Source: a candidate division FCPU426 bacterium
Lineage (GTDB): Bacteria; Oederibacteriota; Muellerivitia; Muellerivitales; Muellerivitaceae
Direction of reading: 5' to 3'
NCBI GenBank assembly: GCA_003152075.1
Contig: PLZG01000099.1
Coordinates: forward strand, 1-57,410
DNA: 57,410 bases
The notes under the pieces were generated by a model. That model saw only the letters and a program-made list of their open reading frames with translations, did not search any database and had not been told where the DNA came from. Shown here in pieces: positions 49,131 to 57,410 of the stretch (its first letter is position 1; the number at the start of each line of letters is the position of its first letter). The translations under genes were made by a program, and so were the position numbers.

Positions 49131-51041
49131 TTAGATGGATTGCAAAGTAGCGAGCATCTGTTGGGTGGAGGGATCACCCGGTTTTAACTCCAGGGCTTTT
49201 TGGAGACATGTTTTGCCGAGTTGATAACGCTTTAAGCGAAGGTTCGCCACGCCCAGGTTGAAAAAGATTTCAAAATAACCGCCTCCTGCTTGCCGCAGAG
49301 ACTCAGCGAATAAACTATGGGCGGTTTCGTAATCCTCGTAATGGAGCGCAAGAAGCCCCAGGCTCATCAATTCATTGGGATAGGTTTGCGGTCGGTAATA
49401 ACCCTCAAATCTTGTTTTCCACCGGGAGGGTTGAGTACCGCTAATGAGGACGATGGCTTGGCCTAAATCCATGGAAATGTTTCTCTGCTTCAAGAGGTCG
49501 GGGAAGGAAAAGGCGGGAATAGCGGGAGCGTAATCCTTTTCCGCGTAGAGGGCGAAACCCCCATCCGCATAAATGAGCCGCCAATCGGGCATGAATTTCA
49601 GTTGGACTGCCCAAGGCACGGTGTCGTTATATTCAAGGGCGATCAAGCTTGGCTGATAGCGGTCAACTAAACCGCCCAAGCCCCCCCTTTTGAAACTCTC
49701 CTGATATTCCTGGTAAAACTTACCCCCCATTACCTGCTGACGACCGTCAATGAAGACCGGTTGGAGGCCCTTCCAAACGAGCCAATCACCCATGCCCATG
49801 TCATTGATGATCCGCCCGTCCAAATGATTTTGAACCAGGAATTCCACAGCTTTGACTGGAACCTTTTCCATATCCAGCCCCAAACCTAGACGGGTCATAC
49901 GGCGGTCGGAGATGTAATAGGCGTTGGTCAGGACTCTCAGACATAAGAGGGTAAGGAAAAGGGCGCCGATAAAGGGAACTTTTTTGTTGAACTGGAGAAC
50001 CTCGTTCCACTTTTGAAGAAGGTTATTTGGGGTGGATACCAGGTCACTCAAGCAGGAGGCCAACAGGGGGATTGTGACAAGAAAGAAGAGGGGCATGTTG
50101 CGGTAACCCACGCAGGACAGTCCGAAGAACGCGACCACCAAAAGCCACTCGTGAACTTTTCTCTTTCGAACGGTCAATGCCATGGCCAACCAAAGGGCAG
50201 CGCTGAAGGCAAAATAAATAAAAAGATGGATGTTCCAATCGATCTTCAGGTTTTGGGTGGTAAGGAAGCGAAGGGGTGAGACCAGGTCGGAATTTCCAGA
50301 GTTATGGAACTCGGTAAGATAAATGAAGGGCAGAGTTACCAGTTTGAACCCGTAAGGATTGATGAGACAGACGGCTATGGATATCAAAGCGTATTTAAGG
50401 AGCTTCTTATCGATTTGATTGCGTTGAATCCATTGGCTTAGCCCGTAAGACCCCATAAGGAACCAGCCGAGGATAAAAAGTCCCTCGCCATTTACCCATG
50501 TCCATTGAATGACGGGAAGGAGCCAAAGAAGGTCGCGCTTGCCCCGGGCTCTCCAATCTAAAATAAGAAGGGTAAGGCTGAGCAGGAGCCAGGTCCCGAT
50601 TTCTGCCCTTATAAAAAAGCGTCTTTCCATGGCTATGGCCGAAGCCAATAGGAGGAAGCAGGTTAGCCAGGATGGGCAGAGTGTGCCCTTGAGACGGGTC
50701 CATAACAGGAAGAAGACAATGAGGATGGCGAGAGTGTTTAAAAGAGAAATGCCTGAATAATCAAAAGCGCGGTAAATGAGGTAGAGAACGATTTGATACA
50801 GCGGTTTTCCATCCAAGTAATCGTTTTGGTTAACGGTATAGGTAAAAGTGTCTTTTTGCGGGAATGCGTGGTGTTCCAATATCCATTGGCCGGTTTTAAG
50901 ATCGGTGCCTAGGTCGAAATTGTTAATGCGGGTCGTGGCCAGAAGGGCGACCAGTACGAAGCAAAGGACAATGGGGTAAAACCATGGATCCTGGCGAAAG
51001 GATGATCCGTTCATGGGTTGTCGGCTCCGTATGAAAGGCAT
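49131..51041 (-). CDS. Tandem paralogous membrane protein with TPR tail, copy 2
   Basis: A 636-residue protein. About ten membrane segments precede a soluble region. N-terminal landmark DLGTDLKTGQWILEHH...KDTFTYT lies in the first extracytoplasmic loop; ERRFFIRAEI follows. The soluble part has NHLDGRIINDMGMGDWLVW and VFIDGRQQV, and the end is a TPR pair (NLGVANLRLKRYQLGKTCLQ). It shares all of these with the neighbouring gene. The design resembles large hypothetical GT-C-like families; function unknown. ATG 51014 (CGGAG upstream) is an alternative start. Confidence 0.65.
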   Translation of the reverse strand: MPFIRSRQPMNGSSFRQDPWFYPIVLCFVLVALLATTRINNFDLGTDLKTGQWILEHHAFPQKDTFTYTVNQNDYLDGKPLYQIVLYLIYRAFDYSGISLLNTLAILIVFFLLWTRLKGTLCPSWLTCFLLLASAIAMERRFFIRAEIGTWLLLSLTLLILDWRARGKRDLLWLLPVIQWTWVNGEGLFILGWFLMGSYGLSQWIQRNQIDKKLLKYALISIAVCLINPYGFKLVTLPFIYLTEFHNSGNSDLVSPLRFLTTQNLKIDWNIHLFIYFAFSAALWLAMALTVRKRKVHEWLLVVAFFGLSCVGYRNMPLFFLVTIPLLASCLSDLVSTPNNLLQKWNEVLQFNKKVPFIGALFLTLLCLRVLTNAYYISDRRMTRLGLGLDMEKVPVKAVEFLVQNHLDGRIINDMGMGDWLVWKGLQPVFIDGRQQVMGGKFYQEYQESFKRGGLGGLVDRYQPSLIALEYNDTVPWAVQLKFMPDWRLIYADGGFALYAEKDYAPAIPAFSFPDLLKQRNISMDLGQAIVLISGTQPSRWKTRFEGYYRPQTYPNELMSLGLLALHYEDYETAHSLFAESLRQAGGGYFEIFFNLGVANLRLKRYQLGKTCLQKALELKPGDPSTQQMLATLQSI

Positions 51042-51107
51042 TTTTAAAACTAGGGTTGCTTCGTCGTAATCGGCTCGCTATTCGCGGGCCACTCCTCGCA
51101 ATGACAG
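51042..51107. repeat. Dispersed repeat between the tandem membrane genes
   Basis: TTGCTTCGTCGTAATCGGCT and CACTCCTCGCAATGACAG are the ends of the TTGCTTCGTCG...CTCCTCGCAATGAC repeat common in environmental genomes. It fills the whole gap. Confidence 0.5.
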
Positions 51108-53036
51108 CTAATAATTTTTTAAGCTGTTAAGCATTTGAAGGCTGGGTTGATCATTCGGATTTAATTGAAGAACATCCTCAAGACAGGTCCGGCCCAAGGG
51201 ATAATTTTTAAGGTGGAGATTCGAGATACCCAACTTGAAAAAAAATTCCTCATAACCGCCGCCAGCGCGGCGTAACCCTTCAGCAAAAAGGTCCCGGGCG
51301 GAGGGAAATTCCTCGGCTTTTAGGGCAAAAAAACCCATGCTGAAGAGGCCCATGGGGTAGGTTTGGGGTTTGAAGAAGCCCTCAAGCCATGGTTCGAACT
51401 TGGAAGGTTTGATTTGCTGGAGCAATAGGGCCGTGGATTCATCGGTGGCTTGGGGTATTTGCTTCGCCGTTAAAAGGGATGGGAAAGAAACGGTGGGAAA
51501 TTCTTTGGCGTAATCCGCGTGGGCATAGATGGCAGTGCACCCGTCTAGGTAAATTAAACGCCAGTCAGGGAAATGTCTCAACTGTTCCACCCAGCCCGGG
51601 GCCGCGTTGTACTCCATGAGAATAAGTTGGGGTTGGTAACGGGTCAAAAGTGGAATAAGGCCGTTTCCATTAAAACTTTGGACATATTCCTGGTAAAAGC
51701 CGTCCTCCACGACCTCAGAGCGACCATCAATAAAGGTCGGCTGGGGGCCTTTCCAATCCAACCACCCTCCGAAATCCAGGTGATTGAGAAGGCGGCCATC
51801 GAGATGGTTTTTGGTCAGGAACTCGGTGGCCTTCACGGGGAGCCTTTCGGAATCAAGGCCAAGGCCTAAACGATCGACCCTTCGGTCGGTAATGTAATAG
51901 GCGTTAGTCATGACTCGGAGGGAAAGTAAAAGGATAAATAGTGTGGTTAAGAGAGGGAGGGCTTTCCCAAGGTTCCAATTCCATGACTTCCTTGTCCTGT
52001 AATCCTGGATGGCGGAAGCCAGGATGGGAGCTGCCACCAGAGCGAAAAGGGGAATATTCCGGACGGCTGTAAGGGCCATGTACCCAAAGGCCCCTAACAA
52101 GAGAAATTCATGCAATTTTCTACGCTTCAAAGACAAGAAGACGAATAAAAGGGAAAGCCCGACTAATAGGAAGAAAAGAAAGATGTGCGTGTTTGAATCG
52201 TAATGGAGATTTTGTTTCTTCAAATATTCCAGGGGGGAAAGGAGTTCCGAAATGGTTTGCTTGTGCAAATTGGAACCCTGAAGACGGGTTAATAGAACCA
52301 GAGGGAAAAGCACCCCCTTAATGAAATAAGGATTAAGGAAATCCGCGGCCACGGATAACAAAGCGAACCAGACTAGTTTGGGATCCCATCTTTTCTGGTG
52401 AAAGAAGCCACTAACGATGTAAGCCCCCATGGCAAAGCAGCCTAAGATAAAAAGGCCCTCTACGTTGACCCAAAAAAACTGGATGAGAGGCAAGAGGTAA
52501 AGAAAATCTCTGTTCCGAGCACGCTGGTCTAATACCCAAAGGCTGAGGGTTAAGAATAACCAAGAAAATATCTCTGGCCGCACCAAGAAGCGTCTTTCCA
52601 TCATGAAGAGGGCCAGGAGCAGGGCGAGGCAGGCCAAACCCGGCGAAGCGTTTGAAAGGTTGAGTCGCCACAAAAGAAGGCCGAAAGTCAGGGATAAAAT
52701 CAGGATGTTGAGGAGGGTAAGTGAGGGAAAACCGAGAAATTCCTGTAGAAGATAAAGCGTGACTTGATAAAGCCCGTTGGAGTCCAAATAATCCCGGTTG
52801 GTTTGGGTATAGGTGAATGTGTCTTTTCCTGGGATGGAGTGGTTTTGAACGATCCATTGGCCCGCTTTGAGGTGGGTGCCTAGGTCGTAAGAACCTATTT
52901 GCTTGGCTGAGAGAAGTAGTAGGAGGAGAAGACAAGCAGATAAGGGATAAAACCACCCCGATTGAAGCAGGGATTTTAATTGGTAAGGGGAACTGACTAT
53001 TGAAGCGGTTGATGGGGTAGGTTTTGATTCTGGCAT
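51108..53036 (-). CDS. Tandem paralogous membrane protein with TPR tail, copy 1
   Basis: A 642-residue paralogue of the preceding - strand gene. It has DLGTHLKAGQWIVQNH and KDTFTYTQTNRDYLD in the first loop, ERRFLVRPEIF, then NHLDGRLLNHLDFGGWLDW, FIDGRSEVV and a C-terminal TPR pair (KLGISNLHLKNYPLGRTCL). AGGAAA precedes ATG 53036. Conserved Asp and Glu residues on the outside would suit a polyprenyl-linked sugar transferase, but this is inference. It follows the TPR gene by ~20 bases and should be in its operon. Confidence 0.65.
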   Translation of the reverse strand: MPESKPTPSTASIVSSPYQLKSLLQSGWFYPLSACLLLLLLLSAKQIGSYDLGTHLKAGQWIVQNHSIPGKDTFTYTQTNRDYLDSNGLYQVTLYLLQEFLGFPSLTLLNILILSLTFGLLLWRLNLSNASPGLACLALLLALFMMERRFLVRPEIFSWLFLTLSLWVLDQRARNRDFLYLLPLIQFFWVNVEGLFILGCFAMGAYIVSGFFHQKRWDPKLVWFALLSVAADFLNPYFIKGVLFPLVLLTRLQGSNLHKQTISELLSPLEYLKKQNLHYDSNTHIFLFFLLVGLSLLFVFLSLKRRKLHEFLLLGAFGYMALTAVRNIPLFALVAAPILASAIQDYRTRKSWNWNLGKALPLLTTLFILLLSLRVMTNAYYITDRRVDRLGLGLDSERLPVKATEFLTKNHLDGRLLNHLDFGGWLDWKGPQPTFIDGRSEVVEDGFYQEYVQSFNGNGLIPLLTRYQPQLILMEYNAAPGWVEQLRHFPDWRLIYLDGCTAIYAHADYAKEFPTVSFPSLLTAKQIPQATDESTALLLQQIKPSKFEPWLEGFFKPQTYPMGLFSMGFFALKAEEFPSARDLFAEGLRRAGGGYEEFFFKLGISNLHLKNYPLGRTCLEDVLQLNPNDQPSLQMLNSLKNY

Positions 53037-53055
53037 GGTTTCCTGGAACGCCGAA

Positions 53056-54213
53056 TTAGTCCAACTGGGCCTTGGCTTTTATCACCATGGGGTGGTCATT
53101 CGAAAAGATGGAGTTTGAGATTTCCAGGGACTCTTTGAAATGATCGTGGGCGGCTTTGCTTTCCCCCAGCTTTTTTTCAACTCCCGCTAAGTTCATCAGC
53201 GCGATTGCCACGAGAGGATGGCTAGGACCGTAGACTTCCTTGGTAGTTGCAAGAACTTTTTGAAAAAGGCCCTCGGCTGATTTGTCGTCGCCCAGGGATT
53301 GGTCGGCCTTGGCCATCCGGATGAGATAGGGCACGGAGGGATAGGTGTAATTGACCCCCACGAAGCGCTTATAGATTTTAAAAGCCGATTCATAGAGGGG
53401 CTGGGCCTTATCCGGGTTGGCCTGGGAATGGTAAAAATCGCCTAATGATTCCAAGGCATCGGCCATTTCCACACTATCCGGGGCGAGGTTTTTTTGGGTT
53501 ATTTCAAGGGATTTTTTGAGGCAGGATTCGGCATCGGAAAAGCGCTTGTTGGCTTCATAAGCCTTCGCCAAAAGGTTCAATAGGTCTGTCCTCTCCATTG
53601 GATTGGCAACCCCTTCTTTTTCCTGAAGCTCCCGGCTTGTTTCCAGGAGTTTTTGGGCTTCAATGGTTTTTTTAAAGTTCAACTCGATCTCGGCCAAGAG
53701 GACCATGGACTGACTTATATCGTGGGAGGATTTAACTAGTTGTTTTTCCAGGATGGAGAGGGCTCTTTTTCCAAAGAATTCGCCATCCTGGCAACGTCCC
53801 CAATCATTATAGAGGGCTTCTAAGTAGGTGAGGGAATCGGCCACCAAGGGATCGTCCTGGCCAAAGGCTTTTTCACGGATCGCCAAACCCCATTTTAAAT
53901 AGGTCTCCGCTTGGGTGTAATGCCCTAGGAAACGATTGATAACTGCAACATCATTTAGTACTGGAACAATGGAAGGATGGACCTTTCCGTAACGGTCCTC
54001 GGCGGACTGGAGGGCTTTTTCTTCCGCGGAAAGGGCATCGGTGAAGTAACCATCTTTGACTCTCATATAAGCCGCATTTCGGGCTACCGAAAAGGTATCC
54101 ATCGAGTCCATCATCCTCTCGGCTCGGGTTATTCCAACCGTTCCCATAATCCAACAAAAGAATATCGCCCAGTGGAAGCTTTTATTAATAGTGGAAGAGG
54201 GAATAGGTCTCAT
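53056..54213 (-). CDS. Exported TPR (kinesin-light-chain-like) protein
   Basis: A 385-residue protein with a signal-like N-terminus (SFHWAIFFCWIMGTVGITRA). The rest is TPR hairpins of the 42-residue kinesin-light-chain type: VARNAAYMRVKDGYFTDAL, VLNDVAVINRFLGHYTQAE, ALESLGDFYHSQANPDKAQ and ALMNLAGVEKKLGESKAAH. Its ATG overlaps the stop of the upstream gene as ATGA, showing translational coupling. Likely a periplasmic scaffold for the products of the same operon. Confidence 0.78.
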   Translation of the reverse strand: MRPIPSSTINKSFHWAIFFCWIMGTVGITRAERMMDSMDTFSVARNAAYMRVKDGYFTDALSAEEKALQSAEDRYGKVHPSIVPVLNDVAVINRFLGHYTQAETYLKWGLAIREKAFGQDDPLVADSLTYLEALYNDWGRCQDGEFFGKRALSILEKQLVKSSHDISQSMVLLAEIELNFKKTIEAQKLLETSRELQEKEGVANPMERTDLLNLLAKAYEANKRFSDAESCLKKSLEITQKNLAPDSVEMADALESLGDFYHSQANPDKAQPLYESAFKIYKRFVGVNYTYPSVPYLIRMAKADQSLGDDKSAEGLFQKVLATTKEVYGPSHPLVAIALMNLAGVEKKLGESKAAHDHFKESLEISNSIFSNDHPMVIKAKAQLD

Positions 54214-55418
54214 GGGGTGAAGGATCTTAATAAGGGAAGGGGAGTGGGGAGTTGCTCAATCGGGCGGGATGGAGCGGGGGGGGGAGGGGGTCCAAGGATG
54301 ATCACATGGGAGTCCCTTTCGAATTCATCAATCCATGTTTTCCAACCATCCAAAGAATAGACCGCGCGTGAAAGATGGGCCCCGCCATCAAAGCTCAAGT
54401 CCCCGGCCCCGGGCAGGTTGCCCGAGTTTCCCACGTCCGAGAGAAGGTAACAATCCTCACAACCCGGGGTGTCCGTGGACGCTTTGCCCGAATTGGTTTG
54501 GAAAACGACATAGCGGCACTCAGGGGGGAAATCGATGGGGCCATCCTTTCCGATGGTTCCAATGGTCACCCATTGAAAGGAATTGGAAACCTGCTGGGGC
54601 TTTAATGCCTCGCCTGAGAAGGCGAGGGAAGTGGTATGGGCCAAATGCCTTATCACGTATACGCGATAGTTGAGGGGAGCGGTGGGGTTGCCTTGTTTCT
54701 TGACTCGGATAACGAACCCCTTCGGGTGAAAGCCGTAATGGGGATGAAGGGCTTGGCCCTGGATCACATCATCGGAGGGATCGTCGGGTGTACCGTTTCC
54801 GTGAATGGCCCGGACTTTGGTTTCGTCATAGGGATTTCCCTGTATCCTTTGCCCGGTACCGTGTAACGCGAAAAGCGGCTCCTGGTTAAGCACCTTCCAT
54901 TGCCCTTTTTCAAACTGGAGGACGTTCAAGTTGGGATCGGGTGTTTCCGAATTGGGATAAAAATTGTTTAAGGGGTCTGTATAAGAGAAGGCGGCGAAAT
55001 TATTCGTGCCGATCACGCCCACGGGATGGTCACCGCCCCGGTTGACATCTTGTTCAATGACCATGTGATAAACCTTTCCCGCCAACAACGGAACCTCATT
55101 AATAGGCAGGGTTACCCAGCCGCTCCCCTTGGGAGTCACGCTGGAAGATTCCAAGAAGCTGGAAGAGGGTTTTCCTTTTTCATCCTCACGCAAACTGATT
55201 TGATAAGCGGGAGGTATTTGGGCTTCCTCGCAATAGAGGGAGAGGGCAATGACGTTCATGTCTTCCTGGCAGGTAAAGCGAAAGGAGAGCTTTTTTTGGA
55301 TACCGTCTATGGCAGTTGCCTGGCGGAAATTAACAACAAAATGACATCCAAAATCCCCATAAGCAAATGAACTGGTACCGAGGAGTAAGGCTAAGGCCAT
55401 GATTTTGTGGGAATTCAT
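54210..55418 (-). CDS. Exported protein of unknown function
   Basis: A 402-residue protein with a signal peptide (KIMALALLLGTSSFAYG). It is beta-rich with scattered Cys (DFGCHFVV, FTCQED, LYCEEA, CEDCYLL), includes VYHMVIEQDVNRGGDH, which resembles carbohydrate-binding or jelly-roll accessory domains, and ends with a Pro-rich tail (GPPPPPAPSRP). No family recognised. It is the first gene of a probable four-gene - strand operon (unknown exported protein, TPR protein, two paralogous membrane proteins). Confidence 0.7.
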   Translation of the reverse strand: MNSHKIMALALLLGTSSFAYGDFGCHFVVNFRQATAIDGIQKKLSFRFTCQEDMNVIALSLYCEEAQIPPAYQISLREDEKGKPSSSFLESSSVTPKGSGWVTLPINEVPLLAGKVYHMVIEQDVNRGGDHPVGVIGTNNFAAFSYTDPLNNFYPNSETPDPNLNVLQFEKGQWKVLNQEPLFALHGTGQRIQGNPYDETKVRAIHGNGTPDDPSDDVIQGQALHPHYGFHPKGFVIRVKKQGNPTAPLNYRVYVIRHLAHTTSLAFSGEALKPQQVSNSFQWVTIGTIGKDGPIDFPPECRYVVFQTNSGKASTDTPGCEDCYLLSDVGNSGNLPGAGDLSFDGGAHLSRAVYSLDGWKTWIDEFERDSHVIILGPPPPPAPSRPIEQLPTPLPLLRSFTP

Positions 55419-55861
55419 GGCCCAATCCTACAATGAAAACCAGTGTTTTGGTGGGTCGATATTCGGATGGATATTTTTGGATTCCTGATTTTTTATTTTA
55501 AAATTTTTTTAGAAATGATCGAAATAATTTTTATTGAATTCATTTCAGATTTATTTTGCATCAAAAATGACAAGTGCCTGTCTTTGTTGAGGTGGGAAAT
55601 TTGGGTAATCTTTTTCCCTAATTTGTCAAAAACTGTTGTTTGGCATAGTGATTTAACGAGAAAACATGATTTTAAAAAAAGCGCTTTCGCGAAAGCGTTA
55701 AAACCTGAATATGTGCTATATTTTGTCTAAGTTACTAGTGCGTCGGAGCTCTTTGCAGAGACTTTTGGCACACCTTCACTAACATTCTTACGAAATTTTT
55801 TGAAACCTACTGGAATCGTTTTCAGAAAGAGAATGTTTGAAGAGTTTTTAGGAGGTACAAC
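55419..55861. other. AT-rich spacer with a 16-bp palindrome
   Basis: This divergent spacer is very AT-rich. It contains the perfect palindrome CGCTTTCGCGAAAGCG (55682-55697), a candidate operator, and TATATT at 55712-55717. A strong Shine-Dalgarno AGGAGGT lies at 55850-55856. An open frame at 55443-55730 is judged spurious. Confidence 0.5.
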
Positions 55862-55864
55862 ATA
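55850..55864 (+). promoter_or_regulatory. Strong ribosome site followed by ATA
   Basis: AGGAGGT (55850-55856) is followed after five bases by ATA (55862-55864), which is in frame with the exported protein that has its first ATG at 55910. No ATG, GTG or TTG stands at the right distance. Either ATA initiates or an ATG was lost by one base change. Confidence 0.5.
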
Positions 55865-55909
55865 AAAACGTTTACTGAAATTAAAATCGATTTAACCCAT
55901 TTGTTTTGC

Positions 55910-57410
55910 ATGTTCGCTTTTAAACTTCGCATTAATTTTCTTGTCGGCTTTTCCATGATCCTCTTTTCTTTCTATGTTCCCGTTCATTCCCAATGTGTTT
56001 ACAACTTTAATTCTGGCCAAGCCTGCACCTTCGTCCAAAGCCCAACTGTCGATAGTTGTACGACTTCCAGTTCCGCCCCTAGCACATTGGCAATCAACCA
56101 GTTTTACAGCTATGGGGCTTCGGGTGTGTCTGTCCTTTATTGCGGAGGAAGTACGGCTGGAGGAAACGCGTCACCCCAAATAGTTACCATGCAATGCGCC
56201 CCACCCGCTGGTGCCACTATCGTAAAAGCTTTCTTGGATGTGGTGGAATATAACGGAAGCAGCTCCTCGCCCAGTCCGTCCACGGGTGCTGTGGTATTAG
56301 GGGGGCAAACTACAGCTGCGGGTATCATGACCGGCACCGGCAACTTGTGGAACGTATTTAAAGATCCCCGCTATGGTTACGACGTTAAGAGTTATCCCAA
56401 TCAAACGGCCTATAATGTTCGTTACGATGTCACGGGAAATGTATCCTTGGGAACGACTTCCTATACAGTGACTTATCCCAACATTGGCGCCAATACGGCC
56501 TGGTCCGCGTCATTGGTTATTGTCTACACCGTTCCCGCTCCCAATGTTTGCAGCGCCGTAGCGCTGGATGACGGGCTTTATTATTGGGACCTAGAGCATG
56601 ACAACGCCGGTTCCCCCCTCAACGAAGGAGTTACTCCCTGGGCTCCAACATTGGATTGGAGCTGTTCGGGAGATACCAGTACTGCTTGTAACACCAACAA
56701 TTTCTCCGTCTTCGGCGGTAGCCAATACGGACTTAATAATCCACCGTCTTCCCCTCAGTTCACTGATGAATTTTATAGTAGTACCGCCGGTTCACCAACT
56801 GCGGCGTCTTACACCGCTTCCGAATGGTATAACTGTAATACCCTTGGAACTTGTGGGCAACCAACCGCGTTTGATCAATCCTATGCTAACGTCCCCTTGT
56901 CGGGAACGCAAAAAATCACCTGGGGGTTGGGAAACGCAGTTTACGCTAATGGAAAACAGGAATATTGGGTGAATATGTTGGCTGCGTCCTGCGCTGCCAG
57001 TTGCATTACGCCCACTCCCACACCCACGCGAAGCCCTACTCCGACCTTTACTCTCACTAAAACGAATACGTTAACTTCCACATCAACCTCAACTTCCACC
57101 AATACATCGACTAACACCGCAACCTCTACCTCTACCGTGACCCCTACTTTTACCCGCACATTCACTTCGACCAATACCTCGACTTCCACATCAACAAGTA
57201 CATCCACCTCGACATCTACTAGTACTTCAACTTCCACGAACACCTTTACCCGGACATTTACGGCGACAGCCACGGCCACCGCAACTTCCACCAGTACATC
57301 AACATCCACTTCAACCAGCACTTCCACCTCCACGAATACTTTTACGCGGACCTTTACGGCAACGTCTACATCCACCAATACTTCAACATCCACCTCCACA
57401 AACACATCCA
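55910..57410 (+). CDS. Exported Ser/Thr-linker protein (3' partial)
   Basis: The frame stays open from ATG 55910 to the end of the window (500 codons) and is not closed by a stop. The N-terminus (FKLRINFLVGFSMILFSFY, cut near VHSQ) is a signal peptide. Residues ~30-360 are a beta-rich domain with many Cys (QCVYNFNSGQACTF, YCGGSTAGGN, DWSCSGDTSTACNTNNF, YNCNTLGTCGQ), probably with disulfides. From ~365 a linker starts with TPTPTPTRSPTPT and changes to long TSTSTST runs with repeated FTRTFTAT blocks. The C-terminal module is not in the window. ATG 55910 has no ribosome site; an upstream in-frame ATA at 55862 does. Role: surface protein, ligand unknown. Confidence 0.8.
   Translation, partial: MFAFKLRINFLVGFSMILFSFYVPVHSQCVYNFNSGQACTFVQSPTVDSCTTSSSAPSTLAINQFYSYGASGVSVLYCGGSTAGGNASPQIVTMQCAPPAGATIVKAFLDVVEYNGSSSSPSPSTGAVVLGGQTTAAGIMTGTGNLWNVFKDPRYGYDVKSYPNQTAYNVRYDVTGNVSLGTTSYTVTYPNIGANTAWSASLVIVYTVPAPNVCSAVALDDGLYYWDLEHDNAGSPLNEGVTPWAPTLDWSCSGDTSTACNTNNFSVFGGSQYGLNNPPSSPQFTDEFYSSTAGSPTAASYTASEWYNCNTLGTCGQPTAFDQSYANVPLSGTQKITWGLGNAVYANGKQEYWVNMLAASCAASCITPTPTPTRSPTPTFTLTKTNTLTSTSTSTSTNTSTNTATSTSTVTPTFTRTFTSTNTSTSTSTSTSTSTSTSTSTSTNTFTRTFTATATATATSTSTSTSTSTSTSTSTNTFTRTFTATSTSTNTSTSTSTNTS

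Noticed and set aside
55443-55730. 95-codon open frame in the AT-rich spacer
   Set aside because: Composition is Phe/Ile-rich as expected from AT-rich DNA, with no ribosome site and no recognisable domain; it also spans the palindrome.
1-57410. tRNA genes, rRNA genes, CRISPR arrays, transposases
   Set aside because: Reading both strands gave no GGTTCGA-type T-arm in a tRNA context, no rRNA-like conserved segments, no regularly spaced identical repeats and no transposase motifs.

Overview
The window looks like chromosome of an uncultured Gram-negative bacterium from a poorly sampled phylum. Supporting signs are a complete lipoprotein maturation set (two lspA genes and lgt), a heptosyltransferase-type GT9 gene, outer-membrane-type DUF1207-like proteins, and many exported proteins with long Ser/Thr/Pro linkers, several ending in a FlgD-like (type IX secretion-like) C-terminal module. 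I cannot assign a phylum from sequence alone. No tRNA, rRNA, CRISPR array, transposase or integrase was found.

Bases 1-29,700 are accessory in character. They hold single-gene units, mostly on the + strand, separated by repeat-rich spacers: an SBBP beta-propeller protein (5' end off the window), a Phd/YefM-VapC toxin-antitoxin pair with a clear promoter and operator, an AT-rich island carrying a broken P-loop ATPase and a DUF4145 gene, lipoproteins, a GT39-type glycosyltransferase, two copies of a cassette made of a 27-codon leader ORF plus a YgaP/DUF2892-like membrane protein (one copy with a nonsense codon), NHL, IPT/TIG and Kelch surface proteins, a TPR protein, an ICMT/PEMT-like methyltransferase, a Bor-like lipoprotein, an FAD oxidoreductase, tandem DUF1207-like genes, a frameshifted lipoprotein, a redoxin and a Cys-rich PAS protein. 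Many spacers share a mosaic repeat whose hairpin stems change sequence but keep pairing.

Bases 30,000-45,500 are a mainly + strand housekeeping block: GT9 glycosyltransferase, ftsY, a STAS protein, a 5'-nucleotidase-family protein with a degraded metal site, glgA, a diguanylate cyclase fused to a glycogen-binding CBM48 domain, ileS, lspA, a second lspA, lgt, an RluA-family pseudouridine synthase, a GT39-like membrane protein and a small membrane protein. ileS-lspA-lspA2 overlap by ATGA junctions.

Bases 45,600-55,400 are all on the - strand: a large GT-like membrane protein, a fatty acid desaturase, two tandem paralogous membrane proteins with TPR tails, a TPR protein and a secreted protein of unknown function. 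The window ends inside a further Ser/Thr-rich exported protein on the + strand.

Read together, the region is dominated by envelope construction: exported proteins built on shared secretion and linker modules, the enzymes that lipidate them, and several polytopic enzymes that could glycosylate envelope components. The most unusual single gene is the GGDEF-CBM48 fusion beside glgA, which suggests c-di-GMP synthesis that responds to glycogen. The most unusual non-coding signal is the covarying hairpin repeat family.
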